NCBI GenBank assembly: GCA_036346355.1
Contig: CM070580.1
Span: 61,892,854-61,956,853, forward strand
Source: Rhipidocladum racemiflorum
Taxonomy: Eukaryota; Streptophyta; Magnoliopsida; Poales; Poaceae
DNA: 64,000 nt
Reading direction: 5' to 3'
The first letter of the stretch is position 1. Each line of letters begins with the position of its first letter. Below the pieces are notes generated by a model. The model was not told where the DNA came from. It saw only the letters and a program-made list of their open reading frames with translations, and ran no database searches. Position numbers and translations under genes: made by a program. Shown in pieces: positions 1 to 9,957 of this stretch.

Positions 1-85
1 GGGATCCACACCAACAAGAGCACCTGCACCAGGAACAAACCGTGGAGCCGCACAGCCTGGAGGCACAACCCAGATAGTGGTGTGA

Positions 86-659
86 GGTCGCGTCAATCAT
101 GTCACTACAGAGGCACTGCAAAATGCTACAGATGTCGTGCTGGGTAAGTTACTTGTCAACTCAGTACCCGCAACAGTTTTGTTTGACTCTGGAGCTTCGC
201 ATTCGTTTGTTTCTCGAGATTTTGTTGCTAGAAATGATTTGGGAATTGTGGATCTTAAAGGCATGCTTATAGTTCAAACCCCTGGGTCAGAACTCCGATC
301 TCAAGTAGGATGTTCTACGGTGAGAATATTGATAAAAGGGGTAGAATTCCTAGCAAACCTCATAATATTGGGAACCCAGACTCTAGATGTTTTCTTGGGA
401 ATGGACTGGTTGACCAAGCACAAGGCCGTGTTAGACTGTGGACAAAGAGTCATATTAGTTGAGAGCCCTTGTGGAAGAAAAGTGGAGTTTCACGCGACCG
501 CCGTTCGTGATGGGCAGTTAATGGTCAACAGCATGGAAGTAGTCAGCATTGAAGTTGTTCCAGTAGTTAATGAGTACCCAGACGTTTTTCATGGAGATTT
601 ACCTGGTATGCCGCCAAATAGAGATTTAGAGTTTGTAATTGAGCTAGTACCTGGTACAA
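86..659 (+). pseudogene. Gypsy-1 gag tail and aspartic protease
   Basis: The frame opens after a stop at 83-85 and is continuous into RT. The retroviral-type aspartic protease active site appears as LFDSGASHSFVS at about nt 178-215. The second conserved block, FLGMDWL, follows at about nt 390-415, then a short linker. The protease would cleave the Gag-Pol polyprotein inside the virus-like particle. No methionine is needed here because this is the interior of a polyprotein. Bases 1-85 are proline/glycine/threonine-rich in the same frame and probably encode the gag-protease linker, carrying an in-frame stop. Confidence 0.85.
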
Positions 660-1576
660 CACTGATAGCAAAGAGACCTTATCGGATGTCAACCGAGGAG
701 TTGGTGGAGATGAAGAAGCAGCTCGAGGAACTGATGGAAAAAGGGTTCATCAGACCTATAGCTAGTTCGTTGCCGTGGGGAGCACCTGTTCTGTCCGTCA
801 AGAAGAAGGATGGGAGTTTCAGGATGTGCATTCATTACTGTGCACTCAATGAAGTCACCGTGAAGAACAAGTACCCGCTACCCAGGATTGATGATCTGTT
901 TGATCAGTTGAGAGGAGCCGGAGTATTCTCTAAGATTGACTTGAGATCGGGATATCACCAGTTGAAGATCCGATCGGAGGATATTTCGAAGACCGCATTC
1001 TTGTCAAGATATGGACATTACGAGTTTACTGTTATGTCCTTTGGTCTGACGAATGCGCCAGCTTATTTTATGAATTTGATGAATAAGGTCTTCATGGAGT
1101 ATTTGGACAAGTTCGTTGTTGTATTCATAGATGACATCTTAGTCTACTCCAAGACAAGGGAAGAGCACGTAGAGCACCTGAGGCTAGTTTTGGAGAAACT
1201 GAGGGAACAACAACTCTTCGCCAAATTCAGCAAGTGTGATTTCGGGAAAGACAAGGTAGAGTTCTGGGGATGGCAGAAGACAGTGACCCAGATCCGTAGT
1301 TTTCTGGGGATGGCTGGTTATTACCGCCATTTTATTGAGGGATTTTCGACGATTGCGAAACCTCTTACGCAATTGTTGAAAAAGGAAAAGAAGTTTAACT
1401 GGACACCTGAGTGCAAAAAGGGTTTTCAAGAGCTAAAAAAGTGTTTGACGCTAGCACCGGTGTTGGTTCTACCGGATGTTAACCAAAGCTTCGATATATA
1501 CTATGATGCATCATGCCAGGGACTTGGATGCGTGCTGATGCAGAATCGGAAGGTCGTTGCATATGCATCGAGGTAG
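660..1576 (+). pseudogene. Gypsy-1 reverse transcriptase and start of RNase H
   Basis: This is a Ty3/gypsy RT in the same open frame as the protease. Recognisable blocks in order are KGFIRP, PVLSVKKKDGSFRMC, NKYPLPRIDDLFDQL, FSKIDLRSGYHQ, the catalytic FIDDILVYSK (the gypsy form of YxDD) and IRSFLGMAGYYR. Between FWG and WQK (near nt 1,262-1,275) about 20-25 residues normal for the family are absent without loss of frame, an in-frame deletion in the RT thumb. The RNase H begins with YDASCQGLGCVLMQ and is stopped by TAG at 1,574-1,576 directly after AYASR. The protein would copy the element RNA into DNA. This copy is inactive. Confidence 0.92.
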
Positions 1577-1975
1577 TTGATGCCACATGAAGAGAACTAC
1601 CCGATGCATGATCTAGAGTTAGCAGCCGTAGTACATGCCTTAAAGTTATGGTCTCACTATCTGATTGGAAACAGATGTGATGTGTATACAAACCATAAAA
1701 GTCTTAAGTACATATTCACCCAATCGGATCTGAACATGAGGCAAAGGAGATGGTTAGAGTTGATCAAGGACTACAATGTCAGAATCCATTACCATCCTGG
1801 GAAGGCCAATGTGGTAGCCGATGCTGTGAGCTGGAAAAGCCACACTGTCAATATGTTGATCGATAAAAGTCAGGTCGAGTTATGCAAGGAATTTCAGAAA
1901 ATGCAGATTGAGGTAGTACCGGAAGGATTTTTAGCTGCGTTGGAAGTAAAGCCTACTCTGAAAGACCAGATCTGA
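1577..1975 (+). pseudogene. Gypsy-1 RNase H, C-terminal part, and connection
   Basis: The same reading frame continues after one stop codon. It carries NYPMHDLELAAVVHALKLW and the following RNase H blocks. The usual TDHKS motif reads TNHKS because codon 1,691-1,693 is AAC, so a conserved catalytic aspartate is replaced by asparagine. HPGKANVVADA marks the end of the RNase H. A stop near 1,973 ends the block. RNase H would remove the RNA strand during reverse transcription. Confidence 0.88.
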
Positions 1976-2265
1976 GAAGGACAGAAGGACGATTTCAAGG
2001 TTCAGAGAATTAAGTCCAAGATAGAGGAAGGCAAGGCAAAGGACTTCAGATTGGATGAGTAAGGCATGTTGTAGATTAAGGATCGCATCTGTGTGCCGAA
2101 CAAGAAGGAGCTGAAACAGCTGATTCTGGAAGAAGCCCATGATTCCAAGTATTCCATTCATCCAGGAAGCGCTAAGATGTATCAAGACCTGAAGGGAAGA
2201 TTCTGGTGGCCGAGCATGAAACGCGAGGTTGCCGAACAGGTTGCGTTATGCGACATATGTCAGAG
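1976..2265 (+). pseudogene. Gypsy-1 integrase zinc-binding domain (cut by insertion)
   Basis: After two or three stops the frame encodes the integrase N-terminal HHCC region. SIHPGSAKMYQDLKGRFWWP is followed by CDICQ, which supplies the two cysteines of the finger. The reading ends exactly at 2,265, where the Copia LTR begins. The next codons are found at 13,708 onward. The domain binds zinc and helps assemble integrase on the LTR ends. Confidence 0.88.
2261..2265. repeat. Target-site duplication CAGAG, left copy
   Basis: CAGAG occurs directly before the left LTR of the gag-only Copia element and again at 13,703-13,707 directly after its right LTR. Five-base duplications are normal for LTR retrotransposons. 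The match fixes the exact element ends. Confidence 0.97.
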
Positions 2266-2408
2266 TGAAAGGACCGGGATGTCGGCCTAGAGGGGGGTGA
2301 ATAGGCGATTACAAAATTATACCCAATTAAAATTAAACAAACAGAGATAATGCGGAAGCAAAGGGTATAATTAAGTTTTGCAACTTAAACAATTTAGCCC
2401 GAGAAAAT

Positions 2409-2512
2409 TAACTCGGAGACTCCGGATATTTAGTCCGGATACTCCGGATCAATGTACCGGATACTCCGGATGATCCGGATAGTTCGGATAAAATACCGGA
2501 TACTCCGGGTTG
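2409..2512. repeat. TCCGGA motif array 1 in Copia LTR
   Basis: This is a run of short, imperfect units built on TCCGGATACTCCGGAT and variants. It is rich in the palindrome TCCGGA and in CpG. The same array lies in the other LTR at 11,046-11,163, where one extra unit is present. Confidence 0.85.
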
Positions 2513-3429
2513 AGTGTCTCGGCCAAGAATTCAAGATCTGAGCAAACTAGAAGCAATCCACTTGAACAAGAAGTAAGTAAATACTACCAAGAACCTATAT
2601 CAAGTAGAGGACGGGAGTCAAGCACAAAAACAAGATAGATCAGGGCTCCTAAATAAATCAACCCTATACAATCAACTCAATCACACATATAGGAATGAAT
2701 TCAAGCAAGTAATGAAAGAGATGAAATCAAAATGAAGATGGAGACACGAAGATTTTATCCCGAAGTTCGGATCCTTGAGGGGATCCTACGTCTCCGTTGA
2801 GGCGGCTCGGTCACACTTGAGCCGGGGTCTCTTTCAACCCTCTTCCTCCCGGTGTTGCACAATGCACTCGCCGGTCTTCACTTCTTTGATTCCTTTCCTT
2901 GCGGAGGCGGAATCGGACCTTCACAAACCTTCGATGGCCTTCCACACAAAGCTTGGAAGCTCACCGGCAACTCCTAGCCGTCTAGGAGACCTCAACCTCC
3001 AAGAGCAACAAATGCTCCCGAAGAACTCACTTAGAGTCCACCTCAAGTGCTCAACACACTAATCACACTCAATCCGATCACTACCCACTCTCACACCCAA
3101 ACCTTCACTCAAAAGGGATCACTAAGATCTAGGGTTAGAGGGGCTTTTGGGAGCTCAAGATCACTAAGAATAATACCTCAAAGCACCAAGGAACCAGCTC
3201 CACTCCTCAAATCAATTCTCAATCCAAACACTTCTCTCCACTACCCAACCCTTCACAAAAGGGGATCACTAAGATCTAAGGAGTAGGGAGGAGTATTGGG
3301 GGCTCAAACACTCACAAAGAACACCTCTAATACCCAGCAAAACATCCCCCAACGGCTCCTTTGAAGTGGGCAAGAAGGGGGCTTTAAATAGAGGAACCCC
3401 AAAAACTAGCCGTTTGGACCGAACTGGTC

Positions 3430-3547
3430 AACCCGGAAACTCCGGATAATTAACCCGGACACTCCGGATCATCCGGACACTCCGGATTGTCCGGATACTC
3501 CGGATAACCCGGAGACTCCGGGTTAAATGTCCGGATACTCCGGATCT
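3430..3547. repeat. TCCGGA motif array 2 in Copia LTR
   Basis: This is a second array in the same LTR with units such as ACCCGGAGACTCCGG and TCCGGACACTCCGG. Its partner in the other LTR lies at 12,084-12,198. Confidence 0.85.
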
Positions 3548-5033
3548 CCCAGGCAGCACTCAGCAGCCCGACGAAAACGGGCATAACTTTTGATCCCGGA
3601 CTCCGATTTGGCCAGTCGGACTTTTCGGAAAGCTATGAACGGTGGCTATCCAACTAACAAGGTCTCACTACCCAAATCACAAAGGATAAAATCAGATTGC
3701 ACAAAGAATCCACAAGGTGACCTCAAATTCTCACTTTCCGAAACTAACAACACTTCTAACCCTCACACCAACCCACCTACACCTAGGTGAACAAAGTGTG
3801 ACTTGGGTTTCTCAACCTTAGACAAGGATAGACCACTTTTGAGCACTTGAGACTTATCTAAGTGATTTCAACGATTGCAACCCTCTTAATAGTACGGCAA
3901 TCCTTAGACTCAAATTTAACACAAAATCTAAGTCTTACACTAAGCTTGCATGCCGACTTCTTGGATGTACGGTGCATGATGACGCTTCCACAAAGATTGA
4001 TGACGCCCTTCGTCTTGTCAACCTCGACGCGATTCACCTCATGAGACTCTCGTCTTCTCCGACCTTGACCTCGATCATCACCAAGATGATCCTCACGCCA
4101 AGTCGTTCTTGACTTAGTCCTCAGCTCTTGGTGACACCGCCGTCTTATTTGACTTTGACTCGATTGTCATCCTTCAAACCATCTTGGTCATCATACACAC
4201 AGCTTTGGGACCTAACTCTTATCAAAGCACTCAGCAAACATATTAGTCCCACAAGCTTAAAAGATATATTGAATAGATTGATAATAACAAGTGTTTCATA
4301 TCAAGAAGCACAATATGAATGGAAACACTTGACAATAGAAATATTCTCTGCTAAGTGCATTATGATGAATATATGATTGATCTAACTGCACTAGAGAGAT
4401 AATTGCCAATATGAAGAATCAATTAAATCATGGCAAGGACCACAGACTTTGCTTAAATGAAGCACATGATAGAATATACGCGAATTACACATGTGCAAAC
4501 AATATTTGGAATGCGAATAAATAATGTGATCCAATTTTAGATTAAACTTCGCTAAGAGAGGTGCATTAGAAGATACACAACTAAGACATGTATGCACCAA
4601 GTCAATATGAAGCAATGAAGTTTAACTCTAGTTAACACAAGCATATTAAAAACAAAACACATAATGAACTCAAATGAATATATATATATATGCACAAGCA
4701 ATTATGACATGAATCTATGTGCACATATGAAATCAACAAGTTACTTAGAGTTCAATATGCATTTGCTAAAGAGGAATGCAATGACAAATATGGAAGGAAT
4801 ACCGAGATTGCATACCTCATTTTTGCTTAACCATCCCAATTGATTTTCCTCTAAAATAGATGAGACTAATATTCAACTAGGCAATAAACATGTTAGTCTC
4901 ATAACAATATAAATATATTAGAGGTTTGTCATTTGTTAAGCACTAAGTTAATATTTATACAATTACATTGATTGATATTACATGCGTTTGTCATTAATCA
5001 CCAAAACAACATAAGTGCCTAGACGCACTTTCA

Positions 5034-5050
5034 ATCTCCCTCTTTTTGGT
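5034..5050 (-). other. Polypurine tract of the gag-only Copia element
   Basis: On the minus strand the bases directly before the 3' LTR read ACCAAAAAGAGGGAGAT. This is a purine-rich primer for plus-strand DNA synthesis, immediately adjacent to the LTR start TGAAAG. Confidence 0.88.
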
Positions 5051-5150
5051 GATTTATGACAAACGATTTAACAAATGCACCAAAGGACAACATAAAGATA
5101 TTTAGCTTTGAAATGAACACGGAGAATGAGTAAGAGATCATACTTACAAA

Positions 5151-5292
5151 TATTCTCCCTCTTTTTTATTGTCCCTTTTTGTCAATCGATTAGGGGGCAT
5201 TTGATAAGTCCATAAATTCTCCCCAAATATTCTCCCTCTTTTTGTCAATCGATTAGGGGGCAATTGATAAATCCATAAATTCTCCCCCTTTG
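5151..5292. repeat. Tandem duplication next to the PPT
   Basis: Two adjacent copies of about 65-77 bp each carry TATTCTCCCTCTTTTT, TCAATCGATTAGGGGG and CCATAAATTCTCCCC. On the element strand these are purine-rich. They may act as extra polypurine primers or simply reflect slippage. Confidence 0.8.
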
Positions 5293-5922
5293 TCATTAAT
5301 CCCAAAAAGAATAACTTTTTCTCCCTCTAGATTGAATACTCAACAAAAATATTAGGAAGAACAAAATAAAACAAAGGAGCTAGTAATAAGACAATAATAT
5401 TAAGCTCCCCCAAAATCTAGGCAAGATATGAAAGCTATAATATCCTAGATTTAGGTTTATGGATAAGCTAACGTCATAAATTGATACTAAATGACTATGA
5501 TGCCTTAAAACATATGTAAATGACAAGCACGACAAGGCATCACAAAGATAATGATCATGAGTCAAAAGATATAAAGGAGGTACATACTCATGATTGAATA
5601 AAGTATCAACTGAGAGAAGTAGATAATGTACAAGGGCATACCTTAATGAAGTATCATCCAAAAGACGTGATTGTCATATGCAAGGAACTAAAAGTAGCTC
5701 ACAAATGCATGTTAGATGACATTTGGATGCACATAAGCAATAAACACATTTAAGGAATACCACTTGTAGACAATTAAGAACAAATATCCATTAAGAGCAA
5801 AAATGAATACCAAATGAATGAGGAAGAGCTAAAAGAATATTCTAATACACAAAAGCTCCCCCTAAAACTAAGCAACATGGTACCGATTGAGTAATTCTGG
5901 ATAAGCAATAAATGAACTCAAT

Positions 5923-6347
5923 GATACCAATTTAAATGAAATCATGATTCACAAGAATGTAAGAAATGCTTAAATCATGACAAAGATCATATAAGAAATA
6001 TGTGTAACAGAGCATAATAATTAATATCATATAGCCACTGTATGGAATTGAATTACATGCTTATGATCAATTTAAAAAGCAATGTATACCTCTTACTAAT
6101 GTGATCTTCAACTTACATTTCCTCCTCCTTTAGCATGGTGTCATCCATATCAATCAACCTTATATCGTAAAATGTTAGATGACACTTACGTAGAGAGAAA
6201 ATGCAATTATCAATGAGAGGATACCAATTGATAAATATAGCATCAATTAGAAAGCGATACCAATTAACAAGCAATTGAAACACAGATCGTCGAGCAATCT
6301 AATTACCAATTGAAATACATAAAGATTGAAAGAATTGATACCAATTG
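5923..6347. repeat. Dispersed GATACCAATT repeats matching the PBS/LTR junction
   Basis: GATACCAATT or GATACCAATTG occurs at 5,923-5,932, 6,220-6,230, 6,256-6,266 and 6,337-6,347. The same eleven bases are found at 10,890-10,900, where they span the end of the PBS and the first bases of the LTR. Confidence 0.75.
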
Positions 6348-7180
6348 GAATACTTATCATGATAATCATTACACCATTTAAGGTTTAAGGCAATTAGCTT
6401 AATGGTGTACAAAGACCTTATTAAATATGGTCAGAAAGAAATACGTCCCTTACATCGGTTCTTATGCATTGTATGTTCGAATCAGTCATGGTCAAGTCGC
6501 ACGGCATCGAATCCCTCGGACTCTGGAGCTAAACTCCTTTCCTTCATCTCACCGTCGAAGTTGACTCACTTTTCTGAAACCTTGAACACCAACAGATAAG
6601 CACACGATTTCCAGGAACAAGTATCTTTCAACTTGACCCAAGTCAGTCTCACAAGGTCTAAGTGTAATATGCATGAGGTAAAAGGTTGACATGATACTAC
6701 TACTCCAATGCATGCTAAAATACTGATTGAATTCAATGCACAAAGAAGGATTTGTAACGCAGATTCAATTCTTGAAGTTCAAACAGAGGTAATGAATAAA
6801 CCATAAACGACTCACTCTTGAACTTACAAGAAAAGGTTCCACTCTGTAAGAGATAAACTTCAAAGAGAAGAGAGAGGAAGCAAATTGCGGCTAGGACACA
6901 ATCAATTTCAATAAAAGAACACTAGCCCCACAAAGCACTTTCAATCAGAGAAGACTTGAAAATTTGAAAGGCTTGCCAAGAACTTAGGTTGATTTGAGGA
7001 CAAAGAATTTGAGTAAATGTGCTCCCAACTTATCTTAAAAGGATCATGGAGCTATGCTCATGCTCAACTCAAATTTCATCAAAAGGAAAGAATCAAATCA
7101 ACCAAACAAGGTTCGGATACTAGGATAAAATAACCAGAGAGTCGGATTGGCAACAAGTACAAACTTTGCTGAATCGTCAA

Positions 7181-7260
7181 CCCGACAGTCCGGACATATA
7201 GTCCGGATACTCCGGATAACTCGGATACTCCGGAACAAATGTCCGGAGACTCCGGATTGA
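7181..7260. repeat. Internal TCCGGA motif array
   Basis: Units such as AGTCCGGATACTCCGG and TGTCCGGAGACTCCGG are repeated. They match the LTR arrays although this lies in the element interior. Confidence 0.8.
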
Positions 7261-7930
7261 CCTATTCAGCCAAACACTGAGAATTTGCAAATTTTGGTCA
7301 AATGAAGTCCAATGACCATAGGATTTTGTGGAGATGATCCATGGACAATCAAGAGACCTTTTCAACAGGAATTTCTCAAATAAAGTCCTCCATACAAAAG
7401 ATATTCCAATAAGAAAAAATAGAGGTTTAGATTTGACACTAAGTCAAATTCACGTTATCAATCTTGCTTATAAGTTCGAATAAATTTGAGGACTCTCGGA
7501 TAAGAACTCCATATGCAAGAGAAGATTTTCCAACAAATATTTTCAATAAATCAAATCGATTTGCCTGAGCATCCTCGTTTTGGCAACTCATGCTAAAACT
7601 AGCTCCAAACAAATTTTAAATAAGGAGTTGAATTAAAAGCAAGGAAGAAATCAACCTTTGCAACAAATGCAAGTCAAAGTCATGCAAGCCAAAAGCATGA
7701 GCTTCACCCATTCGCAACATACGCCAAGAGGTTAGCTACATGCAAGGGACAAATAAGCTTTGAATGGAAATGAGCACTTATATGGCTTTAAACGAATTTG
7801 TGATAAGATTAAAAGCCATTGGCACAAACTTATCCATTCAAACAGCAAAAATCAACTTGATTCAATAGAATATCAATTCAGATTGAAAAGAGATTTTGGT
7901 GAGCTTCAAGCAGACAAAATCGCTTTTTCT

Positions 7931-8021
7931 AACCGAGCCGATTAACTCGGATAGTCGGATGTATGATCCGGATACTCCGGATAACTTCGGATACTCGGAC
8001 AAAATGTCCGGATACTCCGAG
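7931..8021. repeat. Second internal TCCGGA motif array
   Basis: Degenerate units including ATCCGGATACTCCGG and TGTCCGGATACTCCGA occur here, of the same type as the LTR arrays. Confidence 0.78.
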
Positions 8022-8986
8022 TTATACCGCCGCCAAAACAGCGGGAAATCTGGGAAATGCAAGAGATTGAAGTCAATTGCTAGGCAATTTTCAACAGTAA
8101 ACACAATACGCTTTTAGAAACAATTTCCCGTCATATTTCCACTTTTGAAGCACGAAACATAGGAAGTATTAGTCATTTCACCAAAAGCTCACTAAGACGA
8201 ATCAAATCGAAAAGAAATGCCAATAGAGAAGAATTCAACTAGAAAACTCACAAATGGCATTTAGCAATAAGACTCGAAAGAAATCATGAAACCACTAAGA
8301 AATGCTCCAAATAAACAAGAGAAACAATAACCACAAATTTAGAGCAATTTCAAAAGAGAAGACATTCGAATTCACAAGGAATTGAATATGGCAATAAAGT
8401 TTCTAGGTTTCACGAGATTTTCTAGTTTTGCCCAAAAAGAGATCAACAAGGGCAAACAAAATATTCAAATGTCTATATGAGTTACACAAACCCTTGTGAG
8501 TCAAATATTAACAAGAAACTTGACTCATTTGGCAAAACTCTCTTAAGTGCTGGAAATGGACCTTTTTAGTCAAGATTACGTATTTCACTTCAAATCCATA
8601 CATTGACTAAAATGGATCAAGTAGAAGAGCTACGTTAGCACTTAATTATTTTGGCACACTTAGGAAATGTGATATATATATAAAATAGCACTAACTCTGA
8701 ATGTGCCGTTTTAAACTTGCTCAAGATTGCAATAAGGGAATAATACTAAAAGCAAGAGCAAGTACTACTAACAAGCAATTAAATCGATTTTCATGATACT
8801 AATGCATCTATATCTACACAAGGCTAGAAGCAATAATATAATCAATTTAAATACTTGTTACCGAGATGGCATTGGCTCATGATTGACTTGATTATCTTTA
8901 TGCTTGACACCACTTGTTGGAGATGATACCCTTTTTCTTCTTGTGGAGATCAAGCGTCCAATCCATCTCGTTTCACCTAAATTCTT

Positions 8987-9235
8987 TTAGGCGGTTTTTG
9001 GTACCCAATCTTTGTTGGGTCCAACAATATTAGTCACCATAGTTTTAGGAACCCAAATGGTCCTAATATTAGCATTATTTACATGACTAACTTTACTAGG
9101 AATAGATTTGCTTTTATAGTTCCTCCTAAGCAATATATTTGGAATAAAGTGAGATGGCTTTGGAGGACAAGCATAATTAGCAAACCTCTTTCTAGTTTGA
9201 TCCATTCTAAGCATATGATAATTGAAATTATGCAT
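8987..9235 (-). pseudogene. Copia gag, extreme C-terminus (after frameshift)
   Basis: This minus-strand frame continues the gag repeat region after a frameshift near 9,200. It holds the last one to two copies of a repeated unit (HMLRM...., NILLRRN....) and ends IWVPKTMVTNIVGPNKDW then a stop at 8,987. A WVPK ending is typical of SIRE/Opie-like Copia gag proteins. It marks the true end of gag here, with nothing resembling a protease after it. Confidence 0.8.
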
Positions 9236-9957
9236 TTGCTTAGTGGATCTAGCAAATCTAGCAAATTGTTTGTATTGTTATTTCTCCTAAGCAATTTGTT
9301 GGAATTGCTTTGAGTGGGCTTAGGAGTCCTAACAATTTTAGCAAATCCATTTCTAGACTTACTCTTCCTATGCAAATGAATATTATCATTTTTAGCAGGC
9401 ATAGGGGACTTGACAAGCTTGGCAACTACATTGCCATTCTTGTCCTTCCTAAGCAAATGATTATTATAGTGATGAGTAGGCTTAGGGATTATACCTTTGG
9501 GACAATCCTTACCGATGTGTCCCTTTTCTCGACAATTGAAGCAAGTAGGCTTTGAACGCCTCTTCCTCTTGTTTTGCTTCTTGTCGGCTTGCCTCAAAGT
9601 TGGAGTTGTGGCCTTGTTATCCACTTTATTGGGGCACACGGAGGCAAAGTGGCCCTTCTTGTTGCATCCGAAGCACACAATCGTCTTCATTCTTGCATTG
9701 TGCTTCTTCTTGCTCTTCACCCTCTTGGAGATGTAGCCAAGTCCTCTTCTATCTTGAGGTGCCCGAGGCTCGCTCAAGATCTTGTCGAGGATGGCTTTGC
9801 TCTTGTAGCACTTCTCCAAGTCATTTTCTAGACTAATGACTTGCGCCTTGAGCCTTTTGTTTTCCTCTACAAGATTGTTAGTATAACAAGCACTAGAGGA
9901 ACTAGAAGCAATTTTATTAGCATTGCAAGGCTTAAAACTCGCTAGAGGTGGATGCAC
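9079..9957 (-). CDS. Copia gag, nucleocapsid part with two zinc knuckles
   Basis: This 292-codon frame on the minus strand overlaps the upstream gag frame by 26 bases, so gag is split by a frameshift near 9,940. It contains a leucine-rich coiled-coil stretch (about residues 28-60, NNLVEENKRLKAQ), then two CX2CX4HX4C zinc knuckles (CFGCNKKGHFASVC at about 93-106 and CFNCREKGHIGKDC at about 138-151) in a lysine/arginine-rich context. This is the RNA-binding nucleocapsid region. The C-terminal part is a series of degenerate units of about 27 residues carrying LLRK and PKP. The last 40 or so residues are out of the original frame. Confidence 0.9.
   Translation of the reverse strand: MHPPLASFKPCNANKIASSSSSACYTNNLVEENKRLKAQVISLENDLEKCYKSKAILDKILSEPRAPQDRRGLGYISKRVKSKKKHNARMKTIVCFGCNKKGHFASVCPNKVDNKATTPTLRQADKKQNKRKRRSKPTCFNCREKGHIGKDCPKGIIPKPTHHYNNHLLRKDKNGNVVAKLVKSPMPAKNDNIHLHRKSKSRNGFAKIVRTPKPTQSNSNKLLRRNNNTNNLLDLLDPLSKCIISIIICLEWIKLERGLLIMLVLQSHLTLFQIYCLGGTIKANLFLVKLVM
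9115..9490 (-). repeat. About 80-bp tandem repeats in gag C-terminus
   Basis: On the plus strand CCTAAGCAA or a near match recurs near 9,123, 9,208, 9,288, 9,367 and 9,447, a spacing of about 80 bases. Each unit encodes, on the minus strand, a peptide with HLLRK, a basic stretch, then AK-V--PKP. At least five diverged copies are present. Frame is lost within the later copies. Confidence 0.8.

Larger units (their letters stand above)
1..2265 (+). mobile_element. Gypsy-1 chromovirus, left part (5' truncated by window edge)
   Basis: This is the left half of a Ty3/gypsy element of the Tekay/Del chromovirus type. Its pol frame runs through protease, RT, RNase H and into the integrase zinc-binding region, then stops at 2,265, where a Copia element is inserted. 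Pol resumes at 13,703 after the duplicated target CAGAG. The chromodomain and 3.4-kb LTR to the right (14,636-18,272) support the lineage call. Gag and the 5' LTR lie outside the window. Premature stops and missing residues show that the copy is dead. Confidence 0.93.
2266..5033 (-). repeat. 3' LTR of the gag-only Copia element
   Basis: This is a 2,768-bp direct repeat of 10,899-13,702. In element orientation it starts TGAAAGTGCGTCTAGGC and ends in CGGTCCTTTCA. The plus strand therefore begins TGAAAGGACCGGG and ends GCACTTTCA. It carries two arrays of TCCGGA-containing motifs (2,409-2,512 and 3,430-3,547). The short open frames within it, for example at 2,775-3,062, are not genes. They recur in the other LTR simply because the LTR is duplicated. 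Confidence 0.96.
5034..8986 (-). other. Non-coding interior of the gag-only Copia element
   Basis: About 4 kb of AT-rich sequence occupies the place where pol would normally be. I see no protease, integrase, RT or RNase H motif in any frame, and the longest frames are under 95 codons. It contains a tandem duplication rich in TTTTGTCAATCGATTAGGGG (5,151-5,292), several GATACCAATT repeats (5,923-6,347) and two TCCGGA arrays (7,181-7,260 and 7,931-8,021) like those in the LTRs. Confidence 0.8.

Noticed and set aside
2409..2512. Regular short repeats considered as a CRISPR array
   Set aside because: Units are contiguous and degenerate, without unique spacers, and lie in a plant LTR.
2775..3286. 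Open frames of 95 and 79 codons that recur with nearly the same protein at 11,427-11,938
   Set aside because: They lie in the two LTRs of one element and are alike because LTRs are copies. There is no domain and no codon bias.
4676..4695. Short TA run in the Copia LTR
   Set aside because: It is an ordinary microsatellite of a few units and is present in both LTRs.
9083..9836. Several plus-strand frames opposite the Copia gag
   Set aside because: They are shadows of the minus-strand gag, which has zinc knuckles and capsid motifs. The plus-strand proteins show none.
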